A DNA stretch of 64,000 nucleotides, from NCBI GenBank assembly GCA_947462335.1, contig OX381713.1, forward strand, positions 22,374,381-22,438,380, written 5' to 3'. The notes beneath the pieces are model-generated. The model was not told the origin of the DNA and did not search any database. It was given only the letters and a program-made list of their open reading frames with translations. Made by a program: the position numbers and the translations under genes. Shown one piece after another: positions 35,670 through 47,114 of this stretch (its first letter is position 1; every line of letters starts with the position of its first letter). The stretch is from Harmothoe impar. Its lineage: Eukaryota; Annelida; Polychaeta; Phyllodocida; Polynoidae.

Positions 35670-36389
35670 GGGGAGACCGGGGCACGTTGACCACCCGTTG
35701 ACCACCCGTATCAAGGGAAGATGATATGGATAATGACATAAACAAATTCAATACAATTTGGTTATAAATTTATGATAGAATACATTGTTTGCGGTTTGTG
35801 AAAAAAAAATCTTGTGTAACATGTTTACAGTGTCTTTATTCCCAGATTTATCACTTTTAGAGGCAGAACAGCGCATTACATTATAGAAGAATGTAATCAA
35901 TGATTTATTCAGACTGAACAACTAACAGGAATGCTCTTAAACTGGTTTAATTTGACCCGCATTAAAATCTGTAAGGTACAAACTCAATCACTTCTATAGA
36001 AACTATAACTGAGTGACTTTCGTGCATCAAATGTGTAATTTTTACATTCAATCCCATGCAAAAGTAACAATAGCAACTAATTCCAACCTAAATTTCCATT
36101 ATTGATCTATATAAGTGATTATTTGGATTGTTCAACGCATGTGGTTCAAGGTGCCCCAGTGGGTGGATCAACCTACCCCGGGCACGGGGCACATTGAACC
36201 ACCTTAAGATTTTATTTTTTAAAATTCAAGAAAAATACAGGAAAAGCCCACATTTGCCTTGCAATAGGTTCTATTATATCGCAATGATACAAGGTAACTG
36301 CTTGATACAAAATCAAAGTTCAGATTCCTTTAGCAAGGTCAGGAAAAAAATAAAGGTGTCAAAGCGGTTCAACGTGCCCCGGTCTCCCC
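35670..36389. mobile_element. TA-flanked TIR element (non-autonomous DNA transposon)
   Basis: Ends are inverted repeats, GGGGAGACCGGGGCACGTTGA at 35670 and its complement ending at 36389. Both sides are bordered by TA (35668-35669, 36390-36391), the target duplicated by Tc1/mariner-type transposases. A second internal GTGCCCC/GGGGCAC-rich block lies at about 36148-36205. The 720-bp body has no transposase, so it depends on a partner element. Confidence 0.75.
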
Positions 36390-36399
36390 TACTGCCTCT

Positions 36400-37580
36400 G
36401 CTATGCATAACCAAGTGTGCTGTATGGATTCAGCCACACATTGCTGCACATTGAGCATTAGACGATGTGATATAATACAATTCAATTCAGTTAAAACTTA
36501 CTTTAAATTGCATCATGGGGATGCTAATCTAGCGTGTAGCCATTCATTTTTATTGCAATGACAGGTAGCGACAATGACAGGGAAGTGACATCATTTCATG
36601 ATGTGATTCAATATCCAATTCGTTTCAGTTCAAACTCTTTTTTATTTTCAATGGCAACATCAATTGCTACATGGGGACACAAATCTATAGCGTTTGGCCA
36701 TTTTTATAGCAATGACAAGTATTTATTGGAGTGACATCATTTCATTGGTTTACATCTGATTACTGATAATTTTATATTCTACAGCTATTATATATGTTGT
36801 ACCTTTGTGGTAGATGGGTACCATATTCTTGAAGAAATGGTCGCATTAAACCCACGACCAGACCCTTCACTCTGCTTGACAAACTAGCGTGAACACAACA
36901 TGCATACTACTGGAGAATAGTAGAACAGGAAAGCAGCCCTGAGTTTTTATCACCTTACATAATCATTGACAGTACTATGCATGAAGATACTCCCGTCTGG
37001 CCTGTACCATTAATTCATCATAATTATTTTCAATTCAGTTTGGTATAGCTGGACTAGAAGTCATCAGTGCATCTCCACTAGTTAGCACTTTAACTCCAAC
37101 CCCTGTCGTACTAAAGTGGTAGGTGGGAAGAGCAGGTTACCCCACACATCCACCAACTATCCTCCCACTGATCAATATTGTTTAATTACCCCTGTCATAA
37201 AGAGTTAAATGCAGTCACAGGGTGCCTTATACAGCGTTGTCAACACTAGTGTTTCAGCAGTTCGTCCATAGGCTTTGATCTAAGCCTGCCCACACCTGCC
37301 TGAGAGTCAAGTGAGGGTAGTTTTAGCGACTCTCACTTTTCTGTGTGTGCAGATAAGAAACTAGCATTTTGCTCCTCGAAAGTAAACCAGCTGTAAAATG
37401 CTATTCTTATGGTTTTGAGGGAAGTATGTGATGATAATGGTGCCATATATAGCCAGTATTTGAGAAAACATGCGGACAGTGGCAATGTCCTTCTAAAATA
37501 CCACCACTCCAGCAGATTGACAAGTGTAGCTGGACCGAATGTCCAGTCAACTGTTTGGCTTTCCTGAACTAAAATAACTT
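36400..37580. other. Intergenic stretch without a recognised gene
   Basis: AT-rich. No exon, RNA gene or clear repeat was identified. Confidence 0.4.
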
Positions 37581-37587
37581 AGTTGGG

Positions 37588-37962
37588 TTTCTAAACCTGA
37601 AATATGTTTGTCAATATACTGTGTATGACTATTTATTTTTTATGAAATACTGCAGTGCCATTGATTTAACCAAAGAGCGCCATATTGCACACCCCCCGTG
37701 AAATAACCCATGGCCGTATTTCACGGCCCTGTGACGTCATCGAAACGGCACTTTGTTTACATTTGAATGGCGTAGAAAGAAGCCAATTTAGCCTTTTTAG
37801 GCTCCCCCCTACCATAATTTTGGTATTTTGAATCGAAAAAGATAAAAAATAAACACAAAGGCACACTCGTTTTTAGTCTGTTGTAGGGTTATTTCACTTG
37901 TTGAAGAGGGGGCCGCATTTCTAAACCTGAAATATGTTTGTCAATATACTGTGTATGACTAT
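37588..37962. repeat. 45-bp perfect direct repeat flanking a 285-bp insert
   Basis: Copies at 37588-37632 and 37918-37962 (TTTCTAAACCTGAAATATG...) are identical and exactly 330 bp apart. The insert contains GCGCCATATTGCAC, the CRE palindrome TGACGTCA at about 37732-37739 and an inverted pair, CCGTGAAATA/TATTTCACGG. Sequence outside the 45 bp does not match. Confidence 0.8.
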
Positions 37963-38193
37963 ATATTTCTCCTGGTTTAGCCGTATATGATTACAAATGA
38001 AAACTATTTCAATGGACTAAAATATTTTGTACTTAGTGCATAAATTGTTAGATATGTGGCTATCTGGTCCTTTGAAAATGTAGCTGGTCCTGCAAAATTG
38101 GAAATTTGCGGGACCGAATGTCCTGTGGGATGAAAATGTTTACGCAAAGCCTGTGTCGCTGTATGACATTGGGTCTGGAGCAAGACTGGACCA

Positions 38194-38946
38194 TCAGAGT
38201 CGGTTGTCTATGGTGGTCTGACACGCCCCTTGTGGAAAGGTTTTCGTGCGTTTGTGCATCGCTCTTCTTGCAGCAATGTCTTCCTGTCTCTGTTTTAACC
38301 TTAACACTTTTAACCGCTCCTGCTCCTTCCTCAACTCCTTATCAGTCATTATCTCCTTCTTCTCCTGAGCTTTCCCCTTCTTCTCATCAGGAACCTCACT
38401 TTTCCAATACTGGTCCCTTATTTTGTCCATTAATTCATTTTCTGCCTTTTCCTGTGCCTTTCTCTCCTTTAGTTTTAATCGTTCCTCTTTGTCTAGCCCT
38501 ACTTGTGTTTCCACCTCTCCCACCACTGCCTCCTCATCCTCCTCCTCTTGCAGCTCCTCAAAATCCTCAGCTGTACCAGTATAAGGCTTTTGATGGGTTT
38601 GTCTTAACCTTTCCTCTTTGTCCTTATACTTTCTATTAAGGAATTTCTTCCCTATCTTTGTTCCGATTTCATTCTTGTGCCTCTCTTCATCCTCTTCCTC
38701 ATCCTCTTCCTCTTCCTCATCATATTCCTCCTCATCCCCACTATCATATTCCTGTCTACCTTTCCTTCGCACCAGCCCAGGCTTGTCACCTGCATCTGCT
38801 GTTGTAATTTCTTTCATCTGCCTCTCACGGTACTTTTTGAGTTTTTCCTCATTAGCCTCATTTTCATCGACCGCCCCACGGAGGACTAGCCCTGTGGAGT
38901 GCCGCCGCTCTGGCACCTCGTATTGAGATGGAGAGGACCCCATCAC
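38194..38946 (-). CDS. Highly charged coiled-coil protein of unknown function
   Basis: A 250-codon ORF beginning MMGSSPSQYEVPERR. If the second ATG is used, the protein starts MGSSPS, which fits an N-myristoylation pattern (MGxxxS). Then follow a Lys/Glu-rich helix (about 35-50), a long acidic run of Asp/Glu (about 68-88) and a Lys/Glu/Arg coiled coil (about 100-235) containing DKEERLKLKERKAQEK, ending in HKRTKTFPQGACQTTIDNRL. No catalytic motif is seen. Upstream, a TTTTATTTTCAG acceptor near 39000 suggests a 5' non-coding exon further right. Minus-strand polyadenylation words occur near 37632. Codon use looks coding throughout. I do not recognise the family. Confidence 0.65.
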   Translation of the reverse strand: MMGSSPSQYEVPERRHSTGLVLRGAVDENEANEEKLKKYRERQMKEITTADAGDKPGLVRRKGRQEYDSGDEEEYDEEEEEDEEEDEERHKNEIGTKIGKKFLNRKYKDKEERLRQTHQKPYTGTAEDFEELQEEEDEEAVVGEVETQVGLDKEERLKLKERKAQEKAENELMDKIRDQYWKSEVPDEKKGKAQEKKEIMTDKELRKEQERLKVLRLKQRQEDIAARRAMHKRTKTFPQGACQTTIDNRL

Positions 38947-38999
38947 TTTAGGTCAAGGTCAAGGTCCAGGTTGTATGGCCTGTAGAGTGTATTTTCTGA

Positions 39000-41900
39000 A
39001 AATAAAAAGTTAAATCAATTAAATTGAAATTGAAAAAGAAATATCAGAGTGTAATCATGAATGCTCTAAATATGTGTTGATATCTACATATTCTCATCTA
39101 GATTTGTTCATATAATTTTTAGATTTGTTCATATAATTAGCTATTGGCTCGTTTATATATATGTCAAATTATTGCAGCATGACATTAATTTGTGGCCCAG
39201 CGTCTCCCTCTTCAGTTTGGTTTTGTATCACATTGATCTGTAGGTATTTAATTATGTATCGCCCACACAGCAGCCACCCTGGGACTAGGCCAAGTCTGGT
39301 GCTCAGTGGCCCCAGAAACACTCAATGTAGTCTAGGGTATCAGGGTGGGGCACATTCCCATTCAACTGGTAACACGATTGAAATCGGAGAGAATAACTAT
39401 TACACCGTATAATGATTACTAATGCCATGATACTATTATTAATAATTATTGTAGGATAGATGTTTTGAATACATGTTGTTTTAGATCAGCAAGGAAGGTG
39501 TTTCAATAATGCAATCTTTATACTTTTCTATATCTATCAATGAACCTTTGAAAGTGGAATATTAGATCTTAGTAGTGCATATGTTTTTAAGGATGGAAGT
39601 AATTTATTACTGATTATGTTGATTGAAGATGATTACATCAAGGAGTTCTGTATTGTAAATTAAATATAGACCGTCAGGGTTTTATACCTAACTCCACTTT
39701 TTATTTTTTTCCCTATAGCTCGAATCAATTTATACAGAAGTTAGAAAAGAAAATCCCCAATGTATGCACAAATTTGATTTTAAAGCCAGTCATCCACAAG
39801 CTGAAGCATTGGGCTTTTGGGGGTTAATACATTCCTATCAATTATTATATCATTTACCCAAATATAACAATTCAAACCAAACAAAAGAACCTGCTGACAA
39901 AACTCGTTGTATCAGCTAGTAGACGACCAGCTTATAAATGGGCCATATGATGTACCAGAATGCGGACATGCTACACACCAACCTTAGTGTCAATATTATG
40001 CAGTCTGTAGCATGCATCCCCCTCTTCCATGACGACACGTCAATACAACAAACCGAGCGTGATCAGTCCAGCCGTATTCAGCATCAATGATACTGACAGA
40101 ATCGTACAACTATCACTCAGTATAGCTTCTGATATTTACCATAGTATCACATGCCTTGCAGCATGGCAACATTGGTAGACTTCAACACATAATACACTGA
40201 GTTGATTCTCCCCCTTTGTATGTGCTTCAGGAACCAATAGCAGTGTCAGTGTTATATCACTTTGTTTATCATGACATCTGCTGCAGCTCCAGTACCAAAG
40301 GTGCTAATAAACCGTGGAGTAGTCCAAATGCTATGGCATCAACTTGTTGAGCAGTGATATCAACGTACCGATTGCTACACTGACAACACAGCACCACTCT
40401 GTGTTCCCCTCATCAGCTGTAGACTACACTGTAGTTCAATATTTAGGTGGCTGAAGCACTCGATAAATCATCATAGAACCAGGCTTGTTTCCTATGGACT
40501 GCCGCTGTGTATCTTGGCATCAGTCGGTTGCCTCCAACACGTCCAGCACACTAATTGTCTGATTGCATGCGAGGCAACTTGCATATGATGGCTTCATTCC
40601 ATAATGCTACTATTTTTATCATGCAGCTCCCACTATATAGCGTTGAATCCTACCTATATCACAGCATAAAACACTATACACATAAGCATACTAAATATAA
40701 ATACACTGAGAACTCTTTCCTCTGTATCACTGCTTGTGTGTTATCATCTATATTGATATTAGCTATATCAGTATTACATTGCAGCAGAGAGTCAGGTCTG
40801 CATTGGGGCACTCTGCTTTAGGTCATCCCATAGGAGCGGTTTTGATCTAATATATAATATGTCCATCAAATCCTCTGATATCAGTCTCCACTAGTTAGAG
40901 CTCCTGTGCGTCAGATAAGAACAGTTCACACCTGTTGACCAAGATCACTGTGTGCTGCTTAAGGGGGAAGCTCTGTGGTTGGCTACAATACTCCTCCGGC
41001 AGTAGCTTTGGTTTAGCTTCAACAGTATTTGGATCCGAAGCTTATTTTTCAGGGTGCCCTATTGCTTGCAGTATCACACATTGCCTACCACATCCTCAGT
41101 TAGTAAAAAGCCTTCCTCACATATCTCCATGAAGCTACATGTCATCTCTCAGACATCACTCCTCCCATTGAGGACGGTTCACCTGTGTCATGCATACTAT
41201 TTTTTCCTTCCCCAATCCTCTGCGTCCAAACGGAGGTATCGGAATGCCTACCTTTCCTGTGTGCTGGACTCCTGCGTTATACATACCTTAACACTGGTAA
41301 CTGCTTATAAATTATAATCCTGTATGTATCATCAGCATAATCGATACTCTTTATGACCCCTTCTCACGCTCTCAACCTCTTGTATCATTACACGCGGTTT
41401 GTATTGTATCTCCTATACACTGGCTTCGTGCTGTAGAAGACATCTCATTAAAAGTCACACCAATGGTCTAGGTAGAGCCGATTGTCTGTCAGACCGGCAG
41501 GGAGAATTAAGCAATGTCAAAGCAGTGAGGGATTCCGTCCCTGATCACCCACTAGACTTTGTATCTCCACAATGACAATTACCAGAGCCCTTTTGATTTA
41601 CTATAAACCAGTCCCCCAGCGTTCCACCAGGGGAGCTGCGGCTCCTGCGGCTGAGATTACCTCCCTGCTTCTTCATTTCCACATCAGCGGTTACGAGAGC
41701 CTTTCTTTTACTCCTTAGAGAAGCAGACTAGTTCCCCAGCGTCTCACCACGGGAGCTGCAGCTGGTACCTGGTCTGTAGAGGCCTTTATGAGGCAAACTG
41801 TGGGGGAGCAGCGGACCGTAGCCGCGGCTGGTGTTTTATTATTGATAACTGATCACAAAAATCAATCCTGGAGGAAGGAGTGGAGGGGTTGTGCACAGTG

Positions 41901-43500
41901 ACCGACGCAGGAGGGGGTTAGAGGGGTATTTTGGGTAAGGTGAAACTCATTATGAGATCAGTATGCAATGTAATTATAGTCATGTAGCGTTAGTCACACT
42001 CTCAACATTTTGCTAAACAATTCCCTAACCATAGGCAGGCATTTAGCATGAGTCAGACAATACTGAATCTCCAGACATTCTCAGACTTCAAATCAGACAA
42101 TTCTGGACACTCCTTCCAGATGTTATGGCTGGACCAGGTTGGGCAGACTGTGACACTGCTAAAGAATTAATTAAATGTATGATACATATTGCATGTACTC
42201 TCTTTTTTGTTATGTATATTCTTTTCACCCACCTGTCTGAAATTAGATACTGAATAAATTAGTTGGTCAATCAATCACTCATCATCAAAAGAGAGGGAGT
42301 TGTGACAATGGAAGGGGTAGGGGGTCTGTTCAGAGGAGGGTGCTTTGGTAAAACTGAAAGGGGATCGGTATAGAGGTTAATGGGTCATGGGGGATCATAA
42401 CCCGCCATTTTATCATGTTCCCCAAAGATCCATTTTGAAACTCTCTCGCTTTCCCTTGGCATACATAAACATGCAGAGGGAAGGTGCCATTAAAATAGTT
42501 CATGGTTTGCAGTGTATTCACTGTCAAACGCAAATGACCATCGTAGTTATAGTAGAAGAAGATGAAACATAAAACATATGATCAATGAAGCGATCACAAA
42601 TAATCTATAATTATTTCTTGATATGCCTTTTTATTCACATAGAGTGTAGGTTATGTTATATACAGCCTCATATGATTCATCCTGCATATACAAATGTAAT
42701 GGTTGTACTCAATAGTACACTAAAGGTAACTTCTAACAGTGTATTATGTAGAATACGAAGCAGCACCACACTTTTTCGTTCTCACCTTTCTCACCAGAGG
42801 GCAGTTTTCACATCAGCTCAGAATTGATGATGAATGGCAGATGTTGCATAACAAAACGCATGTCCAATTCTCAGAAAGTGTTCCTATGGAACAATGTATT
42901 TCAACTTTAATTAAGGTTGATTGCTGCATTACTCCTCATTTTGTCGAGAAATTTAGAAGTCATATAAAAGTAACCATGAGCCAAAGATATTCATTCCTCA
43001 ATTATGAGTTCATGATTAGTTTAAAAAGTACTGTTGCTACCATTTGATGCCGGTGCCCCTTGAACCGTTGCCTTTATGATCTATATGATAGGTACCAAAG
43101 AATCCGCTAGGTGGGCCCCTGTGCACAGTGCACACAGCATGTCAGTATCTTGGTGCAGCTGTGCTTCATAGATACTGTTCTGAAACTCCCCTCTTAGGGA
43201 GTGACATTTTAACTATTACTGTTAGGCTATCACCCAGAAATGCAGTCAGGAGAAAGGCCTATCGAGCCATGCCTATGATAAGTGACTGCAGCTAAGAGAA
43301 GTTACTGATTTTATCGGTGATAGAATGTATCTTATTGAAAGCAGGGGAAACCCAATGAATTTATGATTGCTGTTGGTTGCTTTTAGGTTTGTGATGTCAT
43401 CTAATATGTTGTAAAATAAATATATGATGGTAAATTCCTTAGCTTGCACCAGGCTGCATGCTACCTGAGACTAGGCTTTTTAAAGAACAAACTTCAGCAA
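39000..43500. other. Long intergenic region
   Basis: About 4.5 kb without a supported gene. An imperfect direct repeat of about 65 bp at 41594-41650 and 41690-41765 (both with CCCCAGCG and GGGAGCTGC) is the only clear structure. Plus-strand ORFs at 42585-42827 and 42739-43047 have no recognised domain. Confidence 0.4.
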
Positions 43501-43520
43501 AATGTATAGCTTGGCACTAT

Positions 43521-46500
43521 CTATTGTACTGGTGGTGTGCTATCCCTGATCACCAGCTGATCCCATGGTTTACTAAGATCTACCCACTTCCACATATTGG
43601 GAATCTCTAACTCCGTTATGGGGTACCTCTCCCCACGCCTCCACACCGCCGCGGGCACAAGCAGCTTTTTCACCTGCCTGACCTGTGCCTGGGAGTCTTC
43701 TAACTTCATGTCAAAATCCTTAAGCCGCATGATAGTAATATCAGCACAGCGACCGACTCCTAAAGAGCCTATTATGGCCTCCTTACGAAGAGCCTTAGCC
43801 GGGTTCTCGGTGGCAGCACGAATGACCTCCACCAAGGGCATCCCAAGGTGGAGCATTTTGGACATGGTCGTAGGAAGATCATAAACAGGACCATCAACAT
43901 TACCAGAGTGCAGGTCGGTGGTGATGAGTTCTGGGTAAAATCCTGGAAGAAAAGTGAGTTGATATCATAGTGAATACAGTTAGACACCAAAACTTTAGAC
44001 TACTTTGGTTGCAGTAATAGATTATCCAAAGTTTGTGAGGGAAATATGGTAACAAATGAATAACGAATATGATAACATTATATCAGTATCCTTTTTAAAG
44101 GGTATGAGCGCTTGAAATCATGTGTCTTCATAGTACCATGCTTGAGTTTATTATGTGTGGGTCTAGTTATTTTACTGTTCATAACACAGTTTATAGATAA
44201 GTATGGATCTAGTTCATAGCATTTTCCCTTTTTCCATTTTTCATATGATAAAAGGCCATATAGAAATATATCATGCTTCATAATATCTTCTCGTTAATTT
44301 CACCTCGGAAAGTTACCAGCTGTTATTAATGCAGGGATTAAGCTGATAAAATCCTATAATTTCGCTTCATCCACTTGAGAGTTTACTAACCTTGCTGAAC
44401 ACACTCCTCAGCCACAGTCCAGCTGAATGACCCTTGTCCATGACCAAGATCAAAGATGACACCTCGGGTACGGGCATCTGTAACCGCTGGCAGGACTTTA
44501 TGAGTAGTCGCGTCGAGGATAGTACTGGGGAAACCATGGAAGGTGTGAGTGTAGAAGTCACCGGCTCTCATGCTACCAGGACAGCTCAAACCACCTGCAA
44601 GGAATGTTTAATTCATGGTATATGAGTAGTCAAAGCCAGTAACATGAGTAATTATATGCCTGAAACCCAATTGAAACTATAGATAAAAAGAGCTAAGGTA
44701 AGTATTATTTGAATGTGAACCTTCATCATGGTATTTCAGTTGGCTGTCATAGATTTAAGCTCAGCCTAATTCTTTTTCTGACGAGGCAGTTTTTCAATTA
44801 GGCCAAAGAAGGGTGTGTTTCAGGCAACACTGTCAAAAATATTAGGGTAGGTTCTGGCCCAATTTCCTGAGGTCAGACAATTTATTAGGCACGAGAGCTG
44901 TTTTTTCTGACCAAAAAAATTGCTAAAACTTTCAGGAAAAATTAATAAAAAAAAAAACACCTCCAAAATCAGGAAAAAGTGTTAGGGTCGGCTGTTTTTT
45001 GAATGTAGGGTCGGGTTGCCTGAAACACATTTTCTTTTGCCCTAGGCAAAAATCTCTCGCATGTAGTATCTTTTCAGTTCGACTATAAGTGTATACAGGT
45101 CTATAGATACTTACATTATGTACGTACATAATCTTGACTTACCGTTTTCAGACTGAAGTGGTATGGAGGAGAAGGTGTGGTGTGTCATGAGCGGTAAACC
45201 CGTCCTCTCACACACCGACAAGGCACGTCTTGGTAAGGAAGGAATCAGTGTGATATTAGTTGTAGACATGATCTGGGGAAAGGGACCTTAGTGTACCCCG
45301 CACTAGGGTCCCTTTTCGCAGATCGAGTCACATATTATGAAAAAACGGCATTGATTGTGAAAATCATTCCGATGAGATGAATATGATATCTTTGATTATA
45401 CTTAAAATTGTACTCTTTTAACACGAAAACGTGCGCATCATAGAAATCCGGTTTTTGCAAATTTCTAATGAAAAATATGATTAGAAAGATGAATAGATTT
45501 TTGGTATCAAATTTAAGCTTTTACTTTCAGAAACACAGTTGGCTAGAAATAACCTACGTTCTCCGAATTTTGAAGTTAGATAAACTGTTTAAACTATACA
45601 AAAACGTGAGATTTGTTTGCGAATATTCCGCTATATGTAATAGCCCCTCAGAGGCTCGGTAAAAAGAGAAGAAGATATACCGATATATATACATATATGG
45701 TCGATTCTCACGAAAATGGATCACAGGGATGGAATAGCTCGTAATTGGATAGAATCTTAATGAGTAAATAGATACTACTCATTTCGGTTTATGTGCATAA
45801 AGCTTGACTTAATCTACCAGTGGGTACCTACTTTTACCTATCTACCTCCAATTCTAGAGTGTCTAGAGGACAAAAAGAGTGTTTTTACATGTCATTTTAC
45901 ACATTTTGAAAAAAGAGAATTTGAGATTTCAATGTTGAAATATAGAATATCTAGGAAATAAGTCTTGAAGAGATGCAATCAAGGCATGGATATGACCACC
46001 GGGGTAGGGGCAATAATCAAGGATAGTTAAGGTGAGCTAGGTCATTCCCTTATTAAGGATTTATCAGTATTATACATTATGACTAAAGTGGGGTAGGTTT
46101 TAGCATCACCGTGCGTAGGTACATGATAATGGAGATTAATCCAAGAAAAAAGATAACACATGTAGATGTAGATCCCTCAATATGAAGGACCCATTAGGGG
46201 GTTTCTAAAAGTGTTAATATGAATTATACACAGGTACATGTAATCCTACAATCACACTGAACTCAAAGTGGGGTAGGCTGGGCATCACCGTGCGTAGGTC
46301 CACAAAAAAGCTAATTACAAAAATGTCGTAATATATTAGTGGAAAATAGTTACATGGGACATTACCCATACTTTGATGATACTATATACAAATAACAATG
46401 AATGATAGACTAATATTCTTCAATCTATGAGCCATAATTAGGATCAAATAATCACCGTGCGTAGGTACATCACCGTGCGTAGGTACATCATAATGTCTCA

Positions 46501-47042
46501 ATGAAAAAAGGGTAACAGGTACCTAGTATCATCAATATCTGTCAACAAATACTTCAGGCAATGGAGCACCAATACTTAAGAGCATCCACACTTGCAATGC
46601 AACTTTAAAAGTAGATGAAATATTCATATGTATGTCTCATCACCGTGCGTAGGTCCCATCACCGTGCGTAGGTACGTCACCATGCGTAGGTCCATCATTG
46701 GAATCATTTTGAATGTGAACAAACATATCTGTGTTCTTAAATTTGGTGGAAATCTACAGCTTGGTCATAGTTCTCTTATTATTAACTGGAAAATATCATC
46801 ATATAAGCCATAACTTTTTTTTATGTGTCTAGTGCTTCCTTCACTTTGGATAGGTCCCATCACCGTGCGTAGGTCCGATTTATTATGTGCCTCAAAACCT
46901 TATTTTACAGAATTAGTGTTCCCATTTTTGGCAGATTATTCCCTGGCATAGTACTTTTGTCTTATTAGGAAGTGAAAACGCTGGAGACAATTCATAATTT
47001 TCACCCTCTTGAGACACTGTGATCCATTTTCGTGAGAATCGA

Positions 47043-47114
<72 letters not shown>

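Noticed and set aside
38618..38926. Ser-rich plus-strand ORF
   Set aside because: Antisense shadow of the Glu-rich coding sequence on the minus strand.
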